From NCBI GenBank assembly GCA_036674765.1, contig JARVKI010000056.1, forward strand, positions 1-64,000: 64,000 nucleotides of DNA, given 5' to 3'. This document shows positions 11,183-20,726 of this stretch, one piece after another. How positions within the stretch are numbered: the first letter of the stretch is position 1; each line of letters starts with the position of its first letter. The stretch comes from Seiridium cupressi (taxonomy: Eukaryota > Ascomycota > Sordariomycetes > Amphisphaeriales > Sporocadaceae). Below the pieces are notes generated by a model. That model was not told the origin of the DNA. It did no database searches and saw nothing but the letters and a program-made list of their open reading frames with translations. The position numbers were made by a program, and so were the translations under genes.

Positions 11183-12118
11183 TCATCGCCAAATTGAAAC
11201 ATCCCACTGTGGGTCGACTTCTACAGTGGTCGGGTTCTCTTCGACGAAGGCCTGGATGTCTCGGCAGGGAGCCAGCCAAATCTCTCCCTGGTCGCGCTTC
11301 CTCGCCAGATAAGCAAATACCTTCTCCACTGCGGCAAGGCGTTCCGGTAGGGTCGTGAGGAACGGATGGAAGAGGATTGAGATGAACGATTGCTGCTCAA
11401 TGGCCGTGTCTATCTCCCGCAAGTATCGCTCGACGAGGGTATCAGGTGACTGAGGAGAGGCTGAATACTCTCCCTTGAGTAGCCGCAGGCCGGCAAAGGT
11501 CTCCATGTAGTAGTATGCATCCACCATGGTCCACCTGAATGGCAGGATGGTCATCTTGTTTCCGTTGGTATCAACATCGACCACGGCTGCTCTCTCAGCA
11601 GCAGGACTGATGTATTTCAACCCAAACTCGTGGGCAAGGCTCAGAGTGTTGGAGCCGTTGATGATACCGCCCGGGGGCCGGAATCCAGCATAAGGCCGGA
11701 TTCTCCGGTCATTGTTGTCCGGCTGAATGCCTTCTGGACCAAAACTCCGCTCGAAATTGGCCCGCTCCATCTCAGGGCCTCCAAGCTTATACCAGGCTTC
11801 GTGCTGCCACGCGTGCCAGCCGACCTCGTGCCCAGCCGCTTCAATTTCGTTTTGAACGAAATCGCCGTAGACTCCGAGGTTCCAGCTCTCGATGAAGTAA
11901 GTTGCACAAAAGTCATATTTTCTCAGCAAAGCCAGAAGCTGAGGCACGACTTCGGTGATCGTATAGTGCTTGCCGATGGGGTCTTTCTCCGGCCAAAGCC
12001 CTCGGTTCAGGTCGGCCGCCTCGCCCATGTTGTCTAGTGTTACTGAGATCGCTGCCCGCGCTCCATTCCGCCAGCGCGGCCGCTCCGCCGCCTGCTCTCT
12101 GCGAGTTTGAGAAGCCAT
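11183..12118 (-). CDS. NodB-fold polysaccharide deacetylase-like hydrolase
   Basis: A single-exon 311-residue protein with the NodB homology fold. The metal-site Asp lies in SVTLDNMGEA (Asp29; the usual TFDD is TLDN here). The zinc-binding HxxxH is GWHAWQHEAW (His102, His106). The substrate-groove motif FRPPGG follows near residue 150, and a late HPFLTTLPERL supplies the C-terminal His. No signal peptide is visible, so the protein is probably intracellular, unlike secreted chitin deacetylases. The fold also includes PuuE-type allantoinase-like amidohydrolases and cyclic-imide hydrolases, so a small-molecule amide or ester substrate is as likely as a polysaccharide. The gene is intact. It lies between two damaged cluster genes (GMC oxidase and TRI12 pump). 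Confidence 0.85.
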   Translation of the reverse strand: MASQTRREQAAERPRWRNGARAAISVTLDNMGEAADLNRGLWPEKDPIGKHYTITEVVPQLLALLRKYDFCATYFIESWNLGVYGDFVQNEIEAAGHEVGWHAWQHEAWYKLGGPEMERANFERSFGPEGIQPDNNDRRIRPYAGFRPPGGIINGSNTLSLAHEFGLKYISPAAERAAVVDVDTNGNKMTILPFRWTMVDAYYYMETFAGLRLLKGEYSASPQSPDTLVERYLREIDTAIEQQSFISILFHPFLTTLPERLAAVEKVFAYLARKRDQGEIWLAPCRDIQAFVEENPTTVEVDPQWDVSIWR

Positions 12119-14001
12119 GGAGCTTTTGCGTGATGGATTGAGTGCGAAAAAGGAAACACTGTTAGGTAGGAAGCATCTTTATGGAGTGAGGTACCTAGGT
12201 GTGACAGGACCATTGCGGGGTCGCCAGGTCGATTGGGGTGACGGGGCATCTTGGCAGACCACACTAGGTAAGGTCGGGACCGTTGTACATTAGCATCAAC
12301 GCGGCGTTCTAATAACTGTAAGGATTCCACTTTTGGCTTGATGATAGTGCTTCTTGGTAGGCAAATTATTATAAGGTACAAGTTTACGTCAGTTCCAGAT
12401 GAAAGACGTAATGCAGGAGAAAACGAAATAGAGAAGGTAAAGCTGCAAAGCGGGAGCTTGGTATATAGTAGTTACGGCGCCTGGTTTACCCCGTGTTTAG
12501 TGCGGTAAGCGGTTTTACTATAAATTCTTAAAAAAGCAAAGTCGGTTATGTGTATGTGTGTGTTTAATCCCAGGTTCGTAGCGCGTCCTTTGCGATAGAC
12601 CATAAAATACCACACAGCGGCCCCCGAGACACTTTGCCGTCATTCCATAAGCCGATACTCTGCTGATCCTCACCGTTGACAAGGCCGTTCTCTCAGCTCA
12701 GACAACACTGCCGGCAGACGGGCTACTGGGCAAAGGCTGCAGCCAGGTATACGAAGAGAAATAGTAGAGGCCCGGGGACCTATGATACGACAGACTGTCA
12801 GAATAGGGGCTCCAGCCACCTCGATTATCGGGCTTCCCAGCCACTATATAGACTAGCTACCTCCTCCTGCCTCTGGCATCCTCCTAATACTCAACCAATC
12901 ACTCAATTCGCTTCATAACCTTCGTTCCATCTCAATAGAGACAAGGTCTTAAAAGCAGGCTAACACTACAAATTCTAACGCTGTAGCTATCCTGAAAACT
13001 GCGACCAAGCAACGAGCACCACTGACATATGGCGTTGTGGCAGGGTTGGTTAGAGAAGCAACAATAAGCCTTACGCATTTCGTTTTAAAATTATGGCCAA
13101 AGCCGAATTTGCCTATGCCTGATACCGACACATGTGTGAATTTAGATACTTCCGCTACTGACATAGCCGAGTATATGATTGCTATACCGCTCTCATCTTC
13201 ATCGTCAAGCCCAATAGAGTATTCTGACGCAAGTGCCATCCACCAAAAAAGTGCGGGCGTAAGACACGCTTTATAAGGTACTTGAACACAGAGATTCATA
13301 GGAGCCAACGAGGAATATCGGAATGCGATGAGCTTGTAGCTATAGTATAGCGATTGAGATTATAGGCGATGCCGTAATTGGGAACGTATGGGAGCACATG
13401 GTGCTGGGGGGACGGAGTCAAGAGAACGGACAACAGAGGAAATGATGGCTCAATTGGACTGAGAAAGGACAGAAGAGGATTGAATTGCGCTTTCATCATT
13501 TCAAAGCCCTCTTGGCCTAGGGATATGGGGTGTAGGTGACATTTGGAGAATGATAGAAAAGGGCCAGTAAGATCAACAGTCTTTATATTCTAAAAGAGTA
13601 ACAATGTTATTGGCTGATTGTATACAACCCTCAGTTGCCAGTCGTGGCTAGTTGTACGGAAACCAAAAGTGGATGGGCGCCGAGTGGTATGTGCTGCAAG
13701 AAGCGTTTGCCGATTGTTCCTAAGCTTTCCAGCCCATAATGGATACCATCAGTTTCGATGTAACAATCACGGCAAAATATACATGGAGGTAAATGACAGC
13801 TATTCGGGCAGTTTGTCTTACCACTTTTGTAGGGTAGCCAGCAGACAGCCGTAGTATTTTGAACCAACCAAAGTGTGCGTGCATGTATGGATTTCCTTCT
13901 CTGTGAAACCCCACATCCTCGACGTGCCAAAAAGCGAATGTCTCTAGCCTCTGTCAAAAGATGGCGGAGAAAATTGTATTGAGCGTCTTCCCAGAAAGAT
14001 C
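12119..14001. other. Intergenic region upstream of the NodB-fold gene
   Basis: About 1.9 kb holding the NodB gene promoter near 12.1 kb and the 3' flank of the MFS gene near 14 kb. Overlapping short frames on both strands (for example 12949-13308 - and 13631-13957 -) show no domain or family similarity. One ATGGGGT element lies at 13525-13531. No gene is supported. Confidence 0.4.
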
Positions 14002-16267
14002 CTACACACTCGCCTTTTTCTCTTGAGTATCCGAATCCACCGGAGTGCTCTTCGAGATCACTTTAGCCACCCTTGATGTAAGTTTGGAGTCCATAATGGG
14101 GCCAGAGATGGCGAGCGCGGCCACAACAGCACATATACCAAATGCAATCGAGGTAAAGTAGACGGTTTGAAAGGAGGTGTTGTATGCAATACGAGCTGTA
14201 TTGCTGATGTCCCTAGCCAGATCTGTATCCGCGTTGGGAATGGCCTCAGCAGCGCTGATGTTGCCTGAAATAAGACTCTGGAGCAAACTGGATACCGCTG
14301 TTTGCGACAAATGTCCCTGACTAGCAACTGGGGTGACCTTTTCTACCATGTGCTTTTTGATTTCGTTCTGGTAGATCGTAGTGTATATAGCAACTATATC
14401 AATTTGATTAGCACTGTCGGGTAGAATGAAGGCCTGGGAGTCTTACGTGATGCCGAGGTGAGCAAACCTCGCATGCTGGATTGGATGCCCACAGCCACTC
14501 CCATATGGTTCGGGTCTGTCATCATAGGGCTTCCCGTCAAAGTAATGACTTCAGAGTAACCTGCTCCAATGCTTGCAATCGTGGAGAAACTGATAGAAGC
14601 TGCCAGTGGGAGGTTGAATGCTGCCATGAGACCAAGGAATAGCGATAGTAGGACGCAGCTCGCTAGGAGCTGCCACTTGATATATCGTATCCTGCTGGCT
14701 AGTAGGCCGCCAATCAATTGACCGGCCACTAGGCCGCTATTGATGGAACACTGCAATACTCGGTCAGCACCCTCTGTTCAAAAAGACGATCCGAAATGCA
14801 CCCGATGCCAGGCCGAAATCACACTCATCCATCCCACTTGATCAGAGTTTTGGCCATACTGTGTGCTCAGCTGTTGAGGCCATAGAACGTTGAGAGAGTA
14901 ATAAGTCATAACCGACACGCAAGAGGTCATAGTCAGGCAACTGTAGTTAACATTCCATATTGATAGTGGCATAAGTGGTAAGATTGAAGTCGAACGGATG
15001 CGAGATTCTGGTCAGATAGAATCAGCTCATGCCTCAAGTTCCCAAGCGTCGATTGGGGTCGGAAAAGGTGCACGAAAATGGATAGAAAAAGCCATGCAAT
15101 AGAACCTACCCCAAAATACAAAACATGCCAGACCAACGCCGCCAATTGTTATCGAAAGAATCACCCCAACGGAACGCCAAGCTGTTTCAGAGAATGAGTT
15201 ATTACGTTCTTAAATGGACAAAAGGTGCGACGTACGGTAATATGAGCCACCCCACGAGATGGCCACTAGGATACCAATCGTACTGCCGGCGAACAACACG
15301 AACCCTCCATAATCCAGTCGAGATAGGAGCGTAAATCTAGAGGGCCTGTTGGGCGGGAAGTCATCTCGTGGATGATAGCAGATGAATTGCAGCAAGACTG
15401 TGCCTCCAACTAAACCACTGTTCAAGTAGTATATGGCCCTCCAGCCTGACGAAGTGTGAGAGCTAGTAAACGTCCTAAGAGATGATGTTAGCACCATCTT
15501 TGGTCCCTACTAGATCTTGTCAAGCTTCTAACCTATCGCAGGTGAAATGGCAGTGATAGGTCCGAACAAGGAAGATATAACAGCCATAACGATGTAACGG
15601 TGTTTGTTCGGCACCAGTTCTCCCGACAATACACTCCCGGCAAGTTGTGCGGCAGAACCAACGCCAGTCAGAACGTTCTGCCAATCATCAGCACTCCCGT
15701 TGAATTGTGGAATACGAGAAGCAATCACGAACCGCGCCGATTAACATCGAGATGGACGTCGATCGAGCCGACAAAATCAGACCAACAAAGCATATCGAAT
15801 TAAATATTAAGAAGTACCAGCGGCGGCCGAAGATATCAGATAAACGTCCGATGATGCACGTCATTAGAGTCTGGCAGAGAAGAGGAGTTATTACTATCCA
15901 TATGTAATCGGTGCCGGCATCTTGCCTCGGGTTAGCCATGTTTGGGAGGTATATCGCGAGGGCGGCGGGCGGCAGGTACCTAATTCAGCACTGATGACAG
16001 TGAGCAAGTTCGCTGGCATGGTAAACGACCACGAACACGCAGTATAGCCAAATGTGAAAGCCTGATGTGTGTTAATTTTTATCTATGCCATCACGACTCT
16101 TTTTGGGGGCTCTCAACACTACTTACAAGAAGAGAGCCTACGACATTCCAATTCCACTTGAACGGGACATTTTCGTCTTCGGCGTTGGATGCAGCATCCT
16201 CCCCAACCGATATTCGAAGACTATTGTCATCAGTCACTGTCTCTTGATTCATCTCTGCAATCGTCAT
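14002..16267 (-). CDS. TRI12-type MFS efflux transporter, nine exons
   Basis: A 14-helix major facilitator of the trichothecene/siderophore pump family. Family marks include GRLSDIFGRRW after helix 2, ELVPNKHR, LNVLWPQQ and YTTIYQNEI. Exons by splice signal and phase: 16127-16267, 15980-16061, 15733-15920, 15533-15677, exon 5 ending at 15236, 15110-15181, 14823-15007, 14447-14750, 14002-14393. The best-looking acceptor for exon 5 (15474, with a GCTAAC branch) gives a one-base phase conflict. The acceptor at 15445 restores frame to a 572-residue product but drops about ten loop residues (RTFTSSHTSS). The gene is therefore either intact with the second acceptor or lightly damaged. It shares a divergent promoter with the alpha/beta hydrolase. 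Probable role: plasma-membrane export or import of the cluster's compound. Confidence 0.8.
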
Positions 16268-16455
16268 TGTGTTTGTTGAGGTGAAAGTTTGATCTCAGAA
16301 CCACCAGAAACACGGATTTATAGGACATTAAACCCAAGGGCGGGGCCAAAAGATATGGCTTTGCAGTAACCTGGACACGCTATAGCGAGGCATTGGTCCT
16401 AGCTAGCACGATATGTAATGTCATAGGATGTGATTTGGCTCGTTGCCGATCTCTC

Positions 16456-16514
16456 ATGGATCCCTGCATGGATCAGGGATCCATGATTACCCCATTGCCA
16501 AGACATGGGGTTGC
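16456..16514. promoter_or_regulatory. Candidate operator: 29-bp palindrome plus paired ACCCCAT/ATGGGGT
   Basis: Perfect 11-bp inverted arms ATGGATCCCTG (16456-16466) and CAGGGATCCAT (16474-16484) flank a 7-bp spacer. GATTACCCCAT (16485-16495) abuts it directly, and ATGGGGTTGC follows at 16505-16514. The ACCCCAT and ATGGGGT cores form a second inverted pair with a 9-bp spacer. The site lies between the divergent MFS (16267) and hydrolase (16755) starts. Similar elements occur in other cluster promoters, so a pathway regulator could bind here; binding is inferred. Confidence 0.55.
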
Positions 16515-16754
16515 ATATTGTACCACCAACTTTGGGCACTCCAAGCAGCAACCTCATCAGGCCTACTCCTGTCTGAGCGGCTTATTTACTCCAAGGATTC
16601 TCCTCAGACTATTCCGTCGACTGCGAATGAACTGCCTTACGCAGCCCCGGCGCTTAGATTCTTTCGACAGCCAAGGACCCATCACGCTTTTAGGTCACGT
16701 TTTTCTTTTTGTCTTTTTTTCTTTTTGCTCTTCAATCCAGCCCCCACTACGACG

Positions 16755-17606
16755 ATGCCACAATTACCCTGGGAAGCTATCGCCCCGCCGCCAGGGCTGC
16801 CTCTAGCCGACGCCCAAGTTGAGGGGCTGCTAGCGTTGCCGAACGGAGCAAGCATATGGCACGCGGTTCTTGGAAAACCCATCGAGCAAATGCTGAGTGC
16901 TGGAGAGGTGCCAGTTGTTTTCCTCACCGGGGGCTTGAGCCATAGCGAATACTACGGGCATCAGGTTCGCTACCTGATGCCAGATCATACTGTACTCGTC
17001 TTCGATCACAGGGGTCACGGGAGAACACCTTTGGGCGACGACACCGACATTACTTACAACAAACTGGAGGACGATCTGATGCTTCTTCTTGACCACTACC
17101 ATATCCCGAAAGCTGCTCTGATCGGTTGGTCAGATGGAGCAATGGTGGCCTGGACTGCACTTCTGAACCATCTTGATCGTGTGGACCGCATTTTTTCCTT
17201 TGGCGCGGTGGATGATTGTGAGAAGAACGATGGGGACGCCATTGACGAGTATGAGTCCGTCAAGCAGTATTTTGCTCAATCCCAAAGAGAGTGGTCTGAG
17301 TTTCACCCAGGCGAAGACGCCGACTCCAATTTTGCACCTTATTACAAGCTGTGGAAGAAGGAGCCCAAGTGGACGGCGAGTATGTTTGATCATGTTCCCG
17401 TGAGATGGGAGGCCGAGGCCGCCCCAGTCGTCTGGGTTGTCGCTGCAGACCACGATGATTGGATGCCCAATGAAGTCACAGAACGCCTTCGTCAATTCAT
17501 CCGCAATTCTTCCTTCTTAGAGTTGCCGAACAGTGGGCATCTGGCCTTTGTGCAAGCACCGGAGATATTCAATAGTATGGTGAAACATTTTCTATTGGAC
17601 GTGTAG
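16755..17606 (+). CDS. Alpha/beta hydrolase (esterase/lactonase type)
   Basis: A 283-residue, intronless alpha/beta-hydrolase-fold enzyme. The nucleophile elbow is GWSDGA (Ser126), the acid is Asp234 in AADHDDWMP, and the base is His262 in NSGHLAF. The oxyanion region is FLTGGLSHS and strand 4 carries FDHRGHGRT, typical of the fold. The frame is open about 310 bases further upstream, but that part includes the promoter palindrome and a long pyrimidine tract (about 16697-16735), so ATG 16755 is chosen. The closest functional classes are soluble esterases, lactonases and C-C hydrolases. With a Baeyer-Villiger oxygenase in the same cluster, hydrolysis of the resulting ester or lactone is an attractive but unproven role. 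Divergent from the TRI12-type pump, so probably co-regulated. Confidence 0.85.
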   Translation: MPQLPWEAIAPPPGLPLADAQVEGLLALPNGASIWHAVLGKPIEQMLSAGEVPVVFLTGGLSHSEYYGHQVRYLMPDHTVLVFDHRGHGRTPLGDDTDITYNKLEDDLMLLLDHYHIPKAALIGWSDGAMVAWTALLNHLDRVDRIFSFGAVDDCEKNDGDAIDEYESVKQYFAQSQREWSEFHPGEDADSNFAPYYKLWKKEPKWTASMFDHVPVRWEAEAAPVVWVVAADHDDWMPNEVTERLRQFIRNSSFLELPNSGHLAFVQAPEIFNSMVKHFLLDV

Positions 17607-18598
17607 CTGTGCTAGCAGCGGGAGATGGGGTGGAATCAGTCGTTAGCTAGCCAGACTGCTCCCCTTAGCCACGAGCGTTTGTATCAGTCGTTCACGACAT
17701 GGCGTAATAATAGCGTCAAGCCCCTCGTTGAAACTAAATAAGTGTAGCGCGAATAAAATGCAGAGCTATCGAATCTAAGCTAGTGAATGAATAATCAGAT
17801 TGAATACTGCGGTACCGGTATACTCCCCCCCTAGAGTGCAAACTAATGCATTTCCCTAGCACATGATCTGACCATTCACCAACGACAAATGTTTTCATCC
17901 CAGTTTTCATATTGAGTGGCTACGCCGCAACCTTGCTGTGTTAGGTATATCCACTTCACTGCAGTGTTGGTATAGATTGAATGGGAAAATGTCAATTGTT
18001 GCCCGCTTCCGAGCTTCCTAGGATGGCAGACAGCTGATTGCATTCCATCCATCATATCTTTGGAGTATACTGTCCCATAGCTTCCGGTCCACAGACGCTG
18101 CATGCTGTGGGGCACTTGTTGACTCTGCTAAAATTCTTGCTGATACATGATGTACATAAGTCCATGGGTGCTGCACCTGGTCACACATCAGCGCCTTACC
18201 CATGCGCCCACCCCGAAACCGCCACGGCATTGAGATGCAGCGGCAGTGTCAGGGTGAGCTAGAGAAGCACCTACAGGCGACGTGACTGGCAGTTGGGCAG
18301 TTGTTTGCGACTTCTTTGATTTGCTGCTTACACATCGTCAACACTAGACGTGGCTGGTGGTGGAAGAAAGAGTATCTCCCAAGGCCGAGGAAAGATTTGT
18401 AATCACTATGGATCAGAATCGACTTGAGGTTTTCTGTTTTCCCCACCTCGTCTCTTATTCCAGCATAGCAGCGGGATTAAGGCTTGGCCTAGGACCAACG
18501 AAATCGGGAGGATATGGGCCCACAAGATGACAAGGGAACGTTGCAGACAACTAATCGAACAGCGTCGAACGTTTGTCACTGTACGTACCCCCATGCTC
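17607..18598. other. Intergenic region between convergent genes
   Basis: Lies between the 3' ends of the hydrolase (+) and the SDR (-). It contains short unlinked frames and an ATGGGGT near 17626, just past the hydrolase stop. No domain or RNA gene was recognised. Confidence 0.4.
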
Positions 18599-19498
18599 TT
18601 AGAACTTCTGCAGTGGTGGAGCATCCTTGTTTTGGCGGGAAATTCTCCTGTCCTCAACGATCCATTTCTGGCTGGAATTGACGAACGGTAAGGTCAGCCT
18701 GGGATAAAGATTGCCCAAGCTAGCTTCGATACATTGCCCTGTCATAGTGTCGTCCTCAATAAACATGTCGAAGGCTCTCATGATGGTAGACATCGGAGTG
18801 ATGTGCTCAGGCGGGAAAACCTCTTTCATCTCTGGAGGGCAAATGCCTGTCATGACAAATCCGGGGCAGAAACAATTGACCGTAGTCCCATCTTCACAAA
18901 GCATGACAGGTCCAGTGCTTCTGACAAATCCTATCAGGCCGTGTTTAGCAGCGGTGTATTGCGGGTTGGTTTCCATAGCACTGGCCGGCGTCAGTCGTCG
19001 TCCATCATGTATTGGGCAGCTCTAATCAACCTACTAGAAGGAGCCTGCGGATGCGGTGACGATGATCTTCCCACCCTTCGCGGTCTTCCCCTGCCTCGCG
19101 TAGAACTTGAACAGTCAGGCTGCCTGGAAGACGGATTCAAGATCAACCTTCATCGTCTTTAGGTTTAGTGGGAAGGGGCCACCGTTCTCGTCCAGAGCCA
19201 TGGACGAGCTATCCTGGTACAGGCTTTGCTTATCATCGATTCCTGCATTGGCAGCCAGCACATCTACGCGTCCACCGCCCCAGCGAAAGGCCAGGGAGAA
19301 CAGGGATGCTAGATCCTTATAGCTTGAGACATCAGTCTTGCGGAAGAATTTTTTATCTCCGAGCTCACTGCTGAGCTGACTGCCGAGCTCATTGATGTCT
19401 GCCATCACTACACGACACCCCTTTCCCAAGAGGTGGCGTGTAGCAGCTAAGCCCATGCCAGAGGCTGCGCCAGTCACGATAGCGACCGGCTCTGACAT
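18599..19498 (-). pseudogene. Short-chain dehydrogenase/reductase with an in-frame TGA
   Basis: Classical SDR. The coenzyme motif is TGAASGMG near the N-terminus, the structural motif is NAG in LAANAGIDD, and the catalytic Tyr/Lys are in YTAAKHG. The group resembles 15-hydroxyprostaglandin-dehydrogenase-like fungal SDRs. Exons 19035-19498 and 18599-18980 are joined by a 54-nt intron (18981-19034) whose splice rebuilds SFYAMETNPQYTAAKHG exactly. In exon 1 a TGA at 19115-19117 interrupts the frame after ESVFQAA. The frame continues as LFKFYARQGK..KIIVTASAG with clear family similarity, and relatives I recall often have Trp there, so TGG to TGA is the simplest explanation. The product would end before the active site. 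Expected length if read through is about 281 residues. Divergent from the C2H2 regulator. Confidence 0.75.
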
Positions 19499-20726
19499 AT
19501 TGATTGTTGATACTGGTGGTGGTCAGTGGGTATACACAAACGAGGGCTTGGCGATATTGCTAATGTCTGCGGTGAATCGTATAGTGCTTCAAGGGAAACT
19601 ATCACAATGGATGCTAGTCGTCTTTTAGTACTTCGGCTAACTCAGCGTGTAACCCCCATTGCTCCATTAGCTACCCCAATTGGAGCCATTCACAGCCAGC
19701 AACCCCAACGACTTCAGACTGTGCAGGTCTCCTGTATGTACCGCAGTAATCGCCCAAATATATTGTAACCGCTAGGCCGAATGAAGCCAAGCTCTCGAGC
19801 GAAAATCCAAGGCTGTCTCAGTCATTTCTTTCAAGCGATAGGCGGCCCGACTTACGCAAAGTCCAGGATTGGCAGCTCCGAATATGACGTCGGGCACAGC
19901 GCAAGCGGGACTCGACCCGCATGAGGTGATATGATATGATACCGAGCAGCTGCAAGATTCGTGTGGACTAGCGTCCAACGCTGCACGTGTCGGAGGGCGG
20001 GGGAGCTAAGCCTTCTTCCGTCTATAAACCCGGCATTTGCAACCCGAATATTGCTGTCAGATGTCGGCCGTTCTTCTTGCGCCGTGAAAGGGTTTCTATA
20101 CGGAGAATCTTGAGCGGGTCTCCAATCAAAGACTGGCTGGCTGCATGGGCAAGAAGAATTCTTCCAATGGCAGCAGCGATTGACTCACGGTGGACGCCTG
20201 GAAGTAAGATCAAAGCGGGGCCCTTGAGAGTGCTGCATCTTGGCATTACCCAGCTTCCAATTTGTTGCTTTTGCGAGCACGATGTCTCAATCCAAGTGCA
20301 CCGGACTTGGCCTAAAGTTCCACGCCCTCCAGTGCTCCATACTGAATCGTCTAATTCGATGTGATAATGAATTCCGCTCTCCCTACGGTTGCAGGCCGAT
20401 TAAATGGCAGCCTGCAAGACAGAAAAATCGTGGCACAGACCGACCAGGGACATTCATTTGTCCCCTCCGCTAAAAGTGCACCCCAGCCAAAGTCCCGGCT
20501 GCCAATTGCCTTGTGAGCATAATGTACAGTTTAGTTATGGTCCGAACCCCCACCACCCATTGACTCCACCTGACCATTCCGCAGGCACCGACTACCCTTA
20601 CGTTTATAACGGCTAGCTTACAAGTCCGGGAGTGCGCTCTCGTCTACTGGTTCAGTTCGGAGCTGTGCTATGAAATCCATTGCCTAAGGAGGGTCATACC
20701 GATGCCATCTCCAACAACAGTTGACC
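19499..20726. other. Divergent promoter region, SDR and C2H2 regulator
   Basis: About 1.2 kb separating the SDR (-) start and the regulator (+) start. A single TACCCCAAT element lies near 19672-19680. Frames here (for example 19987-20364 +) are unsupported. Nothing else was recognised. Confidence 0.4.

Noticed and set aside
16443..16754. N-terminal extension of the alpha/beta hydrolase by about 104 codons
   Set aside because: The extension covers the palindromic promoter region and a pyrimidine tract; the family N-terminus begins after ATG 16755.
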